Assembly: GCF_000300005.1 (NCBI RefSeq)
Contig: NC_018691.1
Location: 1,674,001-1,738,000 of the forward strand
Direction of reading: 5' to 3'
DNA: 64,000 nt
From: Alloalcanivorax dieselolei B5
Lineage (GTDB): Bacteria > Pseudomonadota > Gammaproteobacteria > Pseudomonadales > Alcanivoracaceae
Shown here: one piece after another, positions 50,612-59,217 of the stretch
Layout of the letters: every line of letters starts with the position of its first letter
Position numbering within the stretch: the stretch's first letter is position 1
The notes under the pieces: model-generated
The model's database searches: none
The model's input: only the letters and a program-made list of their open reading frames with translations
What the model was told of the DNA's origin: nothing
Program-made: the position numbers and the translations under genes

Positions 50612-51354
50612 GCGCCTTGAATATCAAGGGGTTGAAGAAGCAGTTCGGCCCCGCGGAAGTCATCTGTGGCGTGGATCTGGTGGTGGAAAAGAACGAGGTT
50701 CACGCTGTGATCGGCCCCAACGGGGCCGGTAAATCCACGTTCTTCAATCTGCTTTCCGGCGCTTTTCCTCCGACCAGCGGGGAAATCCAGTTGTACGGTG
50801 AACGTATCGACGGTCTGTCGCCGGAGAAGATCCAGCAACGAGGGCTGTCCCGTTCCTTCCAGGTCAGCAACGTGTTCGGCAATCTCAGTGTGTTCGAGAA
50901 CCTGCGCTGCGCCTGCTTCAAGCAAAGCCGTGCCGGTTACGTGTTCTGGCGTTCGGCGGCGCGGGTGCGCGAAGCCAATCGGCGTGCCGAGGAAGTGCTG
51001 GAGATGATCGGCTTGCAGGCGCTGCGTGATGTACCGGCGGGTTCTTTGCCGTATGCCAGCCAGCGTGCCCTGGAAATCGGTATGACCATTGCCTGCGACG
51101 CACCGGTGGTGCTGCTGGATGAGCCCACGGCGGGCATGAGCAACACCGAGACCGCCCAGGCCATCAAGCTGATTCGCCAGGTGGCCGAAGGCCGGACCCT
51201 GATGATCGTGGAGCACGATATGGGGGTGGTGTTCGAGCTGGCCGACCGTATTTCGGTACTGGTGTACGGCAAGATCATCGCCACCGGCAAACCGGAGGAT
51301 ATTCGCAATGATCCGAAGGTGCGGGAAGCTTATCTCGGCGAGGAGGCGGCATGA
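50608..51354 (+). CDS. ABC importer ATPase, LivG type
   Basis: 248 aa ATP-binding subunit. Walker A GPNGAGKST, Q-loop region LSRSFQVSNVFGNLSV, Walker B VVLLDEPTAGMS and H-loop MIVEHDMGVVFELADRI. The signature region reads YASQRALEIGMTIACD in place of LSGGQ-type sequence, a variant also known in some LivG proteins. It dimerises with the LivF-type ATPase. Four-base overlaps at both ends. Confidence 0.92.
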   Translation: MSALNIKGLKKQFGPAEVICGVDLVVEKNEVHAVIGPNGAGKSTFFNLLSGAFPPTSGEIQLYGERIDGLSPEKIQQRGLSRSFQVSNVFGNLSVFENLRCACFKQSRAGYVFWRSAARVREANRRAEEVLEMIGLQALRDVPAGSLPYASQRALEIGMTIACDAPVVLLDEPTAGMSNTETAQAIKLIRQVAEGRTLMIVEHDMGVVFELADRISVLVYGKIIATGKPEDIRNDPKVREAYLGEEAA

Positions 51355-52049
51355 TGCTGGAAGTGAACGATTTGCACGCCTACTACGGCAAAAGTCACAT
51401 TCTCAATGGGGTGAATTTCCATCTCAACGAAGGCGAAGTGGTTTCACTGCTGGGACGTAACGGGGTGGGGCGATCCACCACGGTGAAGTCGATCATGGGT
51501 GAAGTGCCGCCGCAGGGATCGATCCGTTTCCGTGGCAAGGAAATCGCCGGATTGCCCAGCCATGCCATCGCCCGGCGTGGGTTGGGGTATGTGCCGGAAG
51601 ACCGGGATATTTTTCCCACCCTGACGGTGCGCCAGAACCTGGAATTGGGCATCAAGAATCCGAGAAAGCCCGGTAAGTGGAAAGTCCAGCAGATGCTGGA
51701 CATGTTCCCCAACCTGGCCCGCCGCGCGGAGTCTCCGGCCGGGGTGCTCTCCGGCGGCGAAAAGCAGATGCTGACCATGTGCCGGACCCTGATGGGCGAT
51801 CCGGAACTGATGATGATCGACGAACCCACCGAAGGGCTGGCGCCGTTGATCGTCAAACAGATCGGTGAACTGATCAGTGACATCGCCAACGCCGGTGTGT
51901 CCATTCTGCTGGTGGAACAGAAGCTCTCCATCGCCATGGACATTTCACACCGGGTGCTGGTAATGGGCCATGGCCAGATCGTATTCGAGGGCACGCCGGA
52001 AGAGCTGCGTGCTGACGATGCGATCCGCAAGGAGTGGCTTGAAGTGTGA
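51351..52049 (+). CDS. ABC importer ATPase, LivF type, Walker A Lys replaced by Arg
   Basis: 232 aa ATP-binding subunit. The P-loop is GRNGVGRSTT: the Lys expected at the phosphate-binding position is Arg. Other motifs are intact (signature LSGGEKQMLTMCRTLM, Walker B LMMIDEPTEGLA, H-loop LLVEQKLSIAMD). Similar GRST P-loops occur in some LivF lineages, so the change may be tolerated, with ATP hydrolysis carried mainly by the LivG site. The start is ATG 51351, with a second ATG directly after it. It is the last gene of the importer operon; a terminator follows at 52112. Confidence 0.92.
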   Translation: MMLEVNDLHAYYGKSHILNGVNFHLNEGEVVSLLGRNGVGRSTTVKSIMGEVPPQGSIRFRGKEIAGLPSHAIARRGLGYVPEDRDIFPTLTVRQNLELGIKNPRKPGKWKVQQMLDMFPNLARRAESPAGVLSGGEKQMLTMCRTLMGDPELMMIDEPTEGLAPLIVKQIGELISDIANAGVSILLVEQKLSIAMDISHRVLVMGHGQIVFEGTPEELRADDAIRKEWLEV

Positions 52050-52111
52050 ATTCCGGTGGCGGCCCTGGCCGCCATCGCTACTCTTTACGCATTCCATTGA
52101 GCAATGAGCTG

Positions 52112-52137
52112 ACCCGTCCTCTGGACGGGTTTTTTTG
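52112..52137 (+). terminator. Intrinsic terminator of the ABC importer operon
   Basis: ACCCGTCC-TCT-GGACGGGT followed by a run of T residues, 62 bases after the last importer gene. Confidence 0.93.
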
Positions 52138-52203
52138 TCACGGTTCAGAGAAAAAGGATTGCCTTCTTCTTGATCGGCTGAAACCGCCACGGACGGCGGC
52201 CAT

Positions 52204-52360
52204 AAAAAAACCGCACCAGCGGCCCTCATGATGTGGTCGTGCCCGGGGAAGGGTACCCAGGAGAGGGTAGGGGCACGGCCAACGCGGACGGCCGGTTGGG
52301 AGGCCGTCCAGGCTGGTGCGGTAAAACCGGGAATCCGGCGGACGGGGAAGACCGCCGGAT
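52204..52360 (-). ncRNA. Structured 3' region and terminator of the thiolase operon
   Basis: Read on the minus strand after the thiolase stop, this begins with a nine-pair hairpin (ATCCGGCGG/CCGCCGGAT, 52360-52333). An outer 11-pair stem follows (ACCGCACCAGC at 52322-52312 with GCTGGTGCGGT at 52220-52210) and ends in a T-run (52210-52204). The outer stem encloses two further perfect hairpins: GGACGGCC/GGCCGTCC (52309-52286) and a ten-pair GGCCGTGCCC/GGGCACGACC stem (52280-52235) with an inner TACCC/GGGTA loop displaying TCTCCT. It is thus a closed multibranch structure with terminator features. Confidence 0.6.
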
Positions 52361-52379
52361 GATTATCGCGAGGGCAGGA

Positions 52380-53582
52380 TCAGAATACTTCGAACAGACC
52401 AGCGCCACCCATGCCGCCGCCGATGCACATGCTCACCACCACGTACTTGGCGCCGCGACGCTTACCTTCGATCAGCGCGTGGCCGACCATGCGAGCCCCG
52501 GACATGCCGTAGGGGTGACCGATGGAGATAGCGCCGCCATTGACGTTGTACTTCTCCGGGTCGATGCCGAGCTCGTCACGGCAGTAGAGGCACTGGCTGG
52601 CGAAGGCTTCGTTCAGTTCCCACAGACCAATGTCATCGACTTTCAGCCCGAAGCGTTGCAGCAGTTTGGGAATGGCGAACACCGGACCAATGCCCATTTC
52701 GTCCGGGTCACAGCCGGCCACGGCCATGCCACGGTAAGCGCCCAGCGGCTGCAGGCCGAGACGCTCGGCTTCCTTGGCTTCCATCAGCACGCTGGCGCTG
52801 GCGCCGTCGGACAGCTGGGAGGCGTTACCGGCGGTGATGAAGCGGCCCTCTTTCACTTGCTGGCCGTCCTTGAACACCGGCTGCAGTTTCTGCAGGTCTT
52901 CGAGTTTGGTTTGCGGACGGTTGCCTTCGTCCTTGGACAGGGTCACTTCCTGGTCGGAAACCTCTTTGGTCTCCTTGTTCATGACCTTCATGATGGTGGT
53001 CATGGGAGCGATTTCGTCGTCGAACTTGCCGGCTTCCTGGGCGGCGGCGGTGCGCATCTGGGACTGATAAGCGTATTCGTCCTGGGCTTCACGGGAAACG
53101 TTGTAGCGGTCAGCAACCAGCTCGGCGGTTTCCAGCATGCTGATGTAGATGTCCGGACGATGTTCTCTCAGCCACGGATCGGCGGCGCGGAAAGTGTTCA
53201 TCTTGTCATTCTGCACCAGGGAGATGGACTCCAGGCCACCGGCCACGGCCACGTCCATGTTATCGACGATGATTTGCTTGGCGGCGGTGGCGATGGACAT
53301 CAGGCCGGAAGAGCACTGACGGTCCATGGTCATGGCGGAAACGGAAGTCGGCAGGCCGGCGCGCAGGGCACACTGACGAGCGGTGTTGCCGCCGCTGCTG
53401 CCTTGCTGCAGGGCGGCGCCCATGATCACGTCCTGGATGGTTTCCGGATCGATCTTGGCGCGCTCGACGGCGTGCTTGATGGCGTGTCCACCCAGGGCCT
53501 GGGCCTGGGTATCGTTGAAGGCACCCCGGTAGGCTTTGCCGATGGGGGTACGAGCGGTGGAAACAATGACAGCTTCTCTCAT
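52380..53582 (-). CDS. Acetyl-CoA C-acyltransferase (thiolase)
   Basis: 400 aa degradative-type thiolase that cleaves 3-oxoacyl-CoA with CoA. The nucleophilic Cys90 is in [11 protein letters not shown], the acid/base His356 in [11 protein letters not shown], and the second Cys386 in [17 protein letters not shown]. The length and start ([20 protein letters not shown]) are standard. It is the last gene of a minus-strand operon that supplies dehydrogenation, hydration, second oxidation and cleavage for one complete beta-oxidation turn. Confidence 0.95.
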   Translation of the reverse strand: MREAVIVSTARTPIGKAYRGAFNDTQAQALGGHAIKHAVERAKIDPETIQDVIMGAALQQGSSGGNTARQCALRAGLPTSVSAMTMDRQCSSGLMSIATAAKQIIVDNMDVAVAGGLESISLVQNDKMNTFRAADPWLREHRPDIYISMLETAELVADRYNVSREAQDEYAYQSQMRTAAAQEAGKFDDEIAPMTTIMKVMNKETKEVSDQEVTLSKDEGNRPQTKLEDLQKLQPVFKDGQQVKEGRFITAGNASQLSDGASASVLMEAKEAERLGLQPLGAYRGMAVAGCDPDEMGIGPVFAIPKLLQRFGLKVDDIGLWELNEAFASQCLYCRDELGIDPEKYNVNGGAISIGHPYGMSGARMVGHALIEGKRRGAKYVVVSMCIGGGMGGAGLFEVF

Positions 53583-53618
53583 GATGGGCCTCGTTGCTCA
53601 AATAAAAGGGGGTTCAGA

Positions 53619-54539
53619 TTAGCCCAGTTTAATGCCTTTGGCCTGGGCGGCTTTGGTCAGGATCTTGGAGACATGTTCGCCGCCGTTGTGCATTTCACGG
53701 GCGTTGCTCATGTCTGCGAGTTCCTCGAAATGGGCGGCGATGGCGTCCGGCGTGCGCTCGCCTTCCTGCAGATAGATACCTTCGCTCTCCATCAGACGCA
53801 CGGTGGCGTAACAGCCGGCGCCGGCCAGCAGGATGCGACGGTTGGGGGCCTGGTCGCTGGCCAGGAACAATACCGCGGGAGTGATCTCGCTGGGTTCCAG
53901 CAGGGCCAGCACTTCCTTGGGCATCAGATCCTCGGTCATGCGGGTGGCGGCGGTGGGAGCCACGCAGTTGATCTTGATGTCGTACTTCTCGCCTTCCAGA
54001 CAGAGGGTGTTCATCATTCCGGCCACGCCCATCTTGGCGGCGCCGTAGTTGGTCTGGCCGAAGTTGCCATACAGACCGGAGGTGGACGTGGTCATGATCA
54101 CCCGGCCGTAGCCTTGTTCACGCATCACCGGCCAGACAGCGCGGGTGCAGATGGCGGAGCCGGTAAGGTGCACGGCGATCACTTTGTCCCAGTCGCTCAT
54201 CTCCATCTTGGCGAAGCTTTTGTCGCGCAGGATGCCGGCGTTGTTGACCAGAATGTCGATGCGGCCCCACTGATCCAGGGTCTGCTGGACCATGGCCTGC
54301 ACCTGCTCCTGATTGGATACGTCGGCACCGTTGGCAATGGCTTCACCGCCGGCTTCGATGATTTCCGCCACGACTTTTTCCGCGGCCTCGCTGGAGCCAC
54401 CAGTGCCGTCGCGGGCGCCGCCAAAATCATTGACCACCACCTTGGCGCCCAGCCGGGCCAGTTCCAGAGCGTGGGAACGGCCCAGGCCGTTGGCGGCACC
54501 GGTGACGATCGCCACCCGGCCTTCGAAATTAATGCTCAT
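53619..54539 (-). CDS. SDR-family 3-hydroxyacyl-CoA dehydrogenase (MFE-2-like domain)
   Basis: 306 aa enzyme resembling the dehydrogenase part of peroxisomal multifunctional enzyme 2. Cofactor motif TGAANGLGRSHALEL, the characteristic insert VVVNDFGGARDGTGGSSEAA, NNAG motif VNNAGILRDKSF, catalytic Ser in STSGLYGNFGQ and YGAAK. The ~60 residue tail after the SDR core (NAREMHNGGEHVSKIL) also fits that group. It probably oxidises (3R)-hydroxyacyl-CoA, matching the R-specific MaoC hydratase next door. It lies 36 bases upstream of thiolase. Confidence 0.9.
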   Translation of the reverse strand: MSINFEGRVAIVTGAANGLGRSHALELARLGAKVVVNDFGGARDGTGGSSEAAEKVVAEIIEAGGEAIANGADVSNQEQVQAMVQQTLDQWGRIDILVNNAGILRDKSFAKMEMSDWDKVIAVHLTGSAICTRAVWPVMREQGYGRVIMTTSTSGLYGNFGQTNYGAAKMGVAGMMNTLCLEGEKYDIKINCVAPTAATRMTEDLMPKEVLALLEPSEITPAVLFLASDQAPNRRILLAGAGCYATVRLMESEGIYLQEGERTPDAIAAHFEELADMSNAREMHNGGEHVSKILTKAAQAKGIKLG

Positions 54540-54585
54540 CGATGTTCTCCTGATTTTTCTTCGCGCACCGGATTAACCGCGGTGC

Positions 54586-55053
54586 TTAACCCAATACCAC
54601 CAGGCTCAGCCATTCGCAGGCGATGGCGGGCTTGTCCACGCCGTCGATCTCCACGGAGATGGCATAGCGGATCAACAGCTGGTTGTCGCCCCGGGGTTCC
54701 ACCTGGGCCAGCTTGAAGTGACCGCGCACCTGGGAGCCGGAGCGTACCGGGTTGAGAAAACGAATCTTGTCGAACCCGTAGTTGATGCCCATCACCGTGC
54801 CTTGCACGCCGGGCACCACGTCCATGGCCATGGCGGAAAGCAGGGACAGGCTCAGAAAACCGTGGGCGATGGTGCCGCCGAAAGGCGTTTCCTTGGCGGC
54901 CCGCTCCGGATCGATGTGAATCCACTGCGGATCCTCGGTGAGGTCGGCGAATTGATCGATGCGTTCCTGGGATACCGGAAACCAACGGGAGGTGCCCAGA
55001 TCCTCACCCACCTTGGCCCGCAGTTGTTCGACGCTGAGTTTGTTGTTGAACAT
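54586..55053 (-). CDS. MaoC-family enoyl-CoA hydratase
   Basis: 155 aa hotdog hydratase. The R-specific hydratase motif is present as FADLTEDPQWIHIDPERA (catalytic Asp and His) followed by AKETPFGGTIAHGFLSLSLL. It would hydrate trans-2-enoyl-CoA to the (3R)-hydroxy form, the substrate of the adjacent MFE-2-like dehydrogenase. Single-domain length is normal. It lies 46 bases upstream of the SDR gene. Confidence 0.93.
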   Translation of the reverse strand: MFNNKLSVEQLRAKVGEDLGTSRWFPVSQERIDQFADLTEDPQWIHIDPERAAKETPFGGTIAHGFLSLSLLSAMAMDVVPGVQGTVMGINYGFDKIRFLNPVRSGSQVRGHFKLAQVEPRGDNQLLIRYAISVEIDGVDKPAIACEWLSLVVLG

Positions 55054-55108
55054 ATTATTGTCTCCTGATCGTCACTGAAGGAGCGGGCGGGCCCGCTCCG
55101 GTCCGGGC

Positions 55109-56194
55109 TCAATAACCGCCGAGTGTGGCGAAGCGGTCGGCGCAGAAGTTGGCGTCACCGAGGGTTTCGCCACCGGCGCGGGCGCGCTTGAGGAAGAAGC
55201 CGATATCGAACTCGTCGGTCATGCCGATACCACCATGCATCTGCACGCCTTCCTGACCGGCCAGCAGGGCGGTGCGGGCGGCCTTGCCCTTGGCGGCGAA
55301 CACTTGGGCGTCGGCATCGTCGGCGTTGTTATCGCAGGCATCCAGGGCCTGCAGCGCCAGCGCTTCGGTCATGGTGACATCGATCATCAACTGCGCGGCA
55401 CGATGCTGCAATGCCTGGAAAGTACCGATCAGGCGGCCAAACTGTTTGCGTTCCTTGAGGTAGCCCAGGGTGCGCTCGAACACCTCCCGGGACAAGCCCG
55501 CCAGTTCCGCGGCCAGTACCGCGCGGCCGGCGCGCAGAGCGGCCTGCAAAGCGGCGGCGCCGTCGGCCATGGGTTCCGCTTCGACGTTGTCGAACTGGAT
55601 GCGGGCGGCGTTACGATTGTCGGCCATGATGGTCCGTTCGATGGTAACGCCGGACGCTTTCGGATCCACCAGGTAGAGGGCGCTGTCGCTGCCGTCGGTG
55701 GCGGCGACCAGCAGCAGGTCGGCCACATGGCCGTCCAGGACCAGCAGTTTGTCGCCGCTGATCTTGCCGCCTTCATAGCGGGTGTTCAGGCTGTCGGGAC
55801 GGTGTTTGGCGCCTTCGTCCACGGCCAGAGCCACCAGCGCGGTGCCTTCGGCGATGGCCGGCAGCCATTTGCTTTGCTGCTCGGCGGTGGCGCCGGTGCT
55901 CAGGGCGGTGGCGCCCAGGACCGCGGTGGACAGGAACGGGGTCACCGAGAGGTTGCGGCCGATTTCCTGGGCCACCAGGCCGGCGCCGACCAGGCCAAAG
56001 GCGATGCCGCCCTGTTCCTCGGGCACCAGAATGCCGGTCAGGCCGGCTTCCACCATGGCCTGCCACAGCGGTTGGTCATAGCCTTTCTCGTCGCGGCTGT
56101 CACGCAGTTCGCGCAGGCGGGACACCGGGCCTTTGTCGGCCATCAGCCGGGCCACGGAGTCCTGGAGCATCTGTTGTTCGTCGTTCAGTCTCAT
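55109..56194 (-). CDS. Acyl-CoA dehydrogenase, smaller subunit type
   Basis: 361 aa flavoprotein of the acyl-CoA dehydrogenase fold (RLNDEQQMLQDSVARLMADK; middle domain ALVALAVDEGAKHRPDSLNT; C-terminal helices LIGTFQALQHRAAQLMIDV and GGIGMTDEFDIGFFLKRA). The middle domain is poor in the usual FAD/substrate motifs, as in the small partner of two-gene dehydrogenases such as PimD or the actinobacterial FadE pairs. The larger dehydrogenase gene directly upstream (27 bases) supports a heteromeric enzyme; this is inferred. Confidence 0.88.
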   Translation of the reverse strand: MRLNDEQQMLQDSVARLMADKGPVSRLRELRDSRDEKGYDQPLWQAMVEAGLTGILVPEEQGGIAFGLVGAGLVAQEIGRNLSVTPFLSTAVLGATALSTGATAEQQSKWLPAIAEGTALVALAVDEGAKHRPDSLNTRYEGGKISGDKLLVLDGHVADLLLVAATDGSDSALYLVDPKASGVTIERTIMADNRNAARIQFDNVEAEPMADGAAALQAALRAGRAVLAAELAGLSREVFERTLGYLKERKQFGRLIGTFQALQHRAAQLMIDVTMTEALALQALDACDNNADDADAQVFAAKGKAARTALLAGQEGVQMHGGIGMTDEFDIGFFLKRARAGGETLGDANFCADRFATLGGY

Positions 56195-56221
56195 ATTCTT
56201 TACTCCCAGAAAAGGGGCTCC

Positions 56222-57406
56222 TTAAGCGTCCGGCAGACCCAGTACCCGTTTGGAAACGATGCCCAGCATCACCTCGGAGGTACCGCCTTCGATGGAGTTA
56301 CCCTTGGAGCGCAGCCACTCACTGGCGAACATGCCGCCCTGGGTGCGCTCGCTTTCCCATTCCAGCCCTTCGGCGCCCATGGCGTCCATCATCAGCTCAT
56401 AGCGGCGCTTGTTGAGTTCGGTGCCGTAGTATTTGAGTACCGCGGACAAGGCACCGACCCCTTCGCCGGCTTCCGCTTCCGCACGCACCTTGGCGACCAG
56501 GGCGCGGAACGCCATGTGGTCGGTTTCCAGGCGGGCGATGTCGGCGCGCAGGGCGCTGTCCGCCAGCTTGCCGTTCTCGGTGCCCACGTGCTCGGCGGCC
56601 AGCGGCCCCAGGGCACGGCCTTTCAGGTAGCCCGGCGGCTCACCGCCGATGTTGTTGCGCTCGTGGGTCAGCAGGTATTTGGCCACATCCCAGCCACGAT
56701 TCAGTTCACCGACCACCGCGTCTTTTTCCACTTTGACGTCGTCAAAGAAGGTTTCGCAGAACGGTGATTCGCCGGAGATCAGCTCGATCGGGCGAGTGGT
56801 CACGCCCGGGGTTTCCATGTCGAACAGCACAAAGGAAATGCCGTTGTGTTTGGTGGCGTTGGGGTCGGTGCGCACCAGGCAGAAAATCCAATCCGCTTTG
56901 TCCGCGTAGGAGGTCCAGATCTTCTGGCCGTTGACCAGGAAATGGTCGCCTTTGTCTTCGGCGCGGGTTTGCAGGCTGGCCAGGTCGGAACCGGCATTCG
57001 GTTCGGAATAACCCTGGCACCAGCGGATTTCGCCGCGGCAGATCGGCGGCAGATGTTTGCGCTTGAGTTCGTCGCTACCGAACTTCAGCAGAGCCGGGCC
57101 AAGCATCCAGAAACCGAAGTTGCTCACCGGCGAACGCGCATTGATGCGCTTCATTTCTTCATCGAGGATCGCCGCCTGTTCCGGCGTCAGACCACCGCCG
57201 CCATACTCTTGCGGCCATTGTGGCGCGGTCCAGCCTTTCTCGGCCATCCGCTCCATCCAGACGCGCTGGGCGTCGGATTGGAATTGCCATTTGCGACCGC
57301 CCCAGCAGTGGTCCTCGGGGCCGCGTACGGGTTGGCGCATTTCTTCGGGACAGTTGGCTTGCAACCATTCCCGGGTTTCCGCACGGAACTGTTCAAGGTC
57401 CGACAC
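56222..57406 (-). CDS. Acyl-CoA dehydrogenase, larger subunit type
   Basis: 394 aa FAD enzyme that opens the beta-oxidation cycle. Features: WTAPQWPQEYGGGGLTPEQA, RWCQGYSEPNAGSDLASLQT (substrate/FAD loop), KIWTSYADKADWIFCLVRTD and GNSIEGGTSEVMLGIVSKRV (C-terminal FAD and adenine contacts). It resembles PimC-type large subunits of two-gene dehydrogenases. GTG 57406 is preferred because AGGAGGTGG lies just before it and SDLEQFRAETREWLQ is the conserved start; a GTG 14 codons earlier also opens the frame. It is the first gene of the operon, divergent from a TetR regulator. Confidence 0.9.
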   Translation of the reverse strand: MSDLEQFRAETREWLQANCPEEMRQPVRGPEDHCWGGRKWQFQSDAQRVWMERMAEKGWTAPQWPQEYGGGGLTPEQAAILDEEMKRINARSPVSNFGFWMLGPALLKFGSDELKRKHLPPICRGEIRWCQGYSEPNAGSDLASLQTRAEDKGDHFLVNGQKIWTSYADKADWIFCLVRTDPNATKHNGISFVLFDMETPGVTTRPIELISGESPFCETFFDDVKVEKDAVVGELNRGWDVAKYLLTHERNNIGGEPPGYLKGRALGPLAAEHVGTENGKLADSALRADIARLETDHMAFRALVAKVRAEAEAGEGVGALSAVLKYYGTELNKRRYELMMDAMGAEGLEWESERTQGGMFASEWLRSKGNSIEGGTSEVMLGIVSKRVLGLPDA

Positions 57407-57602
57407 CGTCCACCTCCTCTTTTGAAATAGTTTTTCATTTATGGACACGGCCGGAAGTATGTGAGGCGGGGTGTGGAGCGTCCAGTGTGAAAAACGCCAT
57501 TGGCAAAGGCAGTTGTGTCATTGGTGAAAAGCGACATGCCGCCCGATGGAGGCGGGAGGGCGTATTTAAAGGCCTCAACGCCAAGTGAGCGTAGACCTTA
57601 GG

Positions 57603-57618
57603 CCAATGCAAAGATTGG
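57603..57618. promoter_or_regulatory. Candidate TetR operator
   Basis: CCAAT-GCAAAG-ATTGG, a short dyad in the 316-base divergent gap between the dehydrogenase operon and the tetR gene. The dyad is short and could occur by chance; nothing else in the gap stands out. Confidence 0.35.
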
Positions 57619-57722
57619 AACGAATAGGCCATAATGTCCGTTTTCGCCAATAATATGTCGGTCCTCACCGGCTGTGGCAGAATGAGGCCTTTCCAACGCC
57701 CCAATAGGGAATAACCAGAACC

Positions 57723-58352
57723 ATGACGGACATCGACCTCACCGCGAGCCCCCGCGATACCATCCTGGATGCCGCCGCGCGCTGCTTCATGGATCGTGGC
57801 TTCAACGCCACCAGCATTGACGACATCGCCAGTCGCCTGGGCGCCACCAAAGGCATGGTGTATCACTACTTTTCCTCTAAAGCGGATCTGTTCTTCGAGA
57901 TCCATCAGATCGGCATGGATGCGCTGTTCAAGGCCGTGGAGCCCTTGTCCGAGGGCACGGATGACGCCGTGAGCAAACTGCGGGCCATGAGTGCGGCCCA
58001 TGTCCATTCCCTGATTCAGACCCAGCATTACCAGCGTGCGGTGGCTGAAGGTGTGCAAATGCATTTGCGTATCAGCACCACCCGCGCCCAGAGAGCCCAA
58101 CTGACCCGTCTGCAGAACCGCCGCCGCCGTTATGAACAAATGTTCCTGGAGGTGCTGGAGCAGGGCATCGGCGAAGGCAAATTACGGGCGGAGCAGCCGC
58201 GCATTGCCATCAAGCCCCTGTTCGGCGCGCTCAACTCGGTGATCAATTGGTACCAGCCACGCCGGGAAAGCGGGCCGGGGGCGCGTGACGAGGTCGTCGA
58301 GGAAGTGGTGCGGGTGGCCCTGGCCGGCGTCGTGGTGCCGGGTAAGGGATAG
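57723..58352 (+). CDS. TetR-family regulator
   Basis: 209 aa. The helix-turn-helix lies in residues 10-55 (PRDTILDAAARCFMDRGFNA, SIDDIASRLGATKGMVYHYF, SSKADLFFEI); the C-terminal ligand domain has the layout of acyl-CoA-responsive TetR proteins (KbsR/FadR-like group, TetR_C_17 type). Its position opposite the beta-oxidation operon makes it the likely repressor of that operon, released by an acyl-CoA intermediate (inference). Confidence 0.9.
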   Translation: MTDIDLTASPRDTILDAAARCFMDRGFNATSIDDIASRLGATKGMVYHYFSSKADLFFEIHQIGMDALFKAVEPLSEGTDDAVSKLRAMSAAHVHSLIQTQHYQRAVAEGVQMHLRISTTRAQRAQLTRLQNRRRRYEQMFLEVLEQGIGEGKLRAEQPRIAIKPLFGALNSVINWYQPRRESGPGARDEVVEEVVRVALAGVVVPGKG

Positions 58353-58361
58353 CCTGCTGAC

Positions 58362-58430
58362 TTCGCGGCCAAGGCCGCTTCCCACAGAGGGCACTACGGA
58401 GTCGCTGTGGGAAGCGGCCTTGGCCGCGAA
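58362..58430. repeat. Pair of inverted REP palindromes
   Basis: 58362-58387 and 58405-58430 are perfect 26-bp reverse complements of the GTGGGAAGC-GGCCTTGGCC-GCGAA type, separated by 17 bases. They lie between the 3' ends of convergent tetR and enoyl-CoA hydratase genes, where they may also end transcription. Confidence 0.75.
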
Positions 58431-58446
58431 TGGGAGGGTGCCGGCG

Positions 58447-59217
58447 TTACTTCTTCAGGAACCGGTCAAAAATGGCGCGTGTCTCGTCGCTGAACAGACG
58501 GTCGGCGAACAGCACGGTTTCCCGTTTGATTTGTTCACGGATGGCATCAGCGCCATGGCGGGTCAGTTGCTTGGTGTACTGCATTGCCTGCGGTGGCTTG
58601 GCCGCTACCTTCTTGCCCAGTTCCAGAGCGCGCTCGCGCAGTTCCTCATCACTCACCCGGTAGGCGATCAGGCCCATGCGTTCGGCTTCCTCGGCGGTCA
58701 GGGTGTCGCCGGCGATGAGCAGACGATTGGCGTTCTGGCGGCCCAACAGGCCCGGAAGAATCAGGCTGGAACCGGCCTCCGGCACCAGGCCCAGATTAAT
58801 GAAGGCAGTATAGAAACGGGCGCTGTCGGCGGCCAGTACCAGGTCGCAATGCAGCAGCAGAGTAGTGCCGATACCGGTGCAGTTGCCTTGTACGGCGGCC
58901 AGCACGGGCTTGTCCAGATCGATCAGGCGGTGCACCACTTCCATGGCGGGACTGATCTTGCCGTTCTTGCGGGATTCCGGGTCGGCGTTGAGAAAGTCAC
59001 CGATGTCGTTGCCAGCACAGAAGGAGCGGCCGTCACCGTCGATCAACAGCGCGTTGAGGTCATCACGGTCACGGAAATGGTCCACGGCGCGGGCCAGATC
59101 CCGGTACATTTCGGCGGTGAGCGCGTTCAGTTTGTCGGCGCGATCCAGGGTGACCTGCATCAGGGCGTCGTGTTCGGTAACGCGGATGTGGCCGCTTTTC
59201 AGTTCCAGTGAACTCAT
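58447..59217 (-). CDS. Enoyl-CoA hydratase/isomerase family protein
   Basis: 256 aa crotonase-fold protein. Oxyanion-hole segments are RSFCAGNDIGDFLNA and VQGNCTGIGTTLLLHCDLVL; the catalytic-Glu region reads INLGLVPEAGSSLILP, where one of the two Glu residues of classical hydratases is retained. That pattern also fits enoyl-CoA isomerases. ATG 59217 is preferred; the open frame extends 70 codons upstream without similarity. It stands alone, convergent with tetR, and carries the dispersed CACGC motif ~85 bases upstream. Confidence 0.88.
   Translation of the reverse strand: MSSLELKSGHIRVTEHDALMQVTLDRADKLNALTAEMYRDLARAVDHFRDRDDLNALLIDGDGRSFCAGNDIGDFLNADPESRKNGKISPAMEVVHRLIDLDKPVLAAVQGNCTGIGTTLLLHCDLVLAADSARFYTAFINLGLVPEAGSSLILPGLLGRQNANRLLIAGDTLTAEEAERMGLIAYRVSDEELRERALELGKKVAAKPPQAMQYTKQLTRHGADAIREQIKRETVLFADRLFSDETRAIFDRFLKK

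Noticed and set aside
52233-54716. An 827-codon open frame on the plus strand, Gly/His/Val-rich and superficially adhesin-like
   Set aside because: It is exactly antisense to thiolase and the MFE-2-like SDR, whose catalytic motifs are intact; its composition reflects complementary codons.
55235-56767. A 510-codon plus-strand frame resembling a Gly/His-rich protein
   Set aside because: It is antisense to both acyl-CoA dehydrogenase genes; no recognisable motif and no ribosome-binding site in a sensible place.
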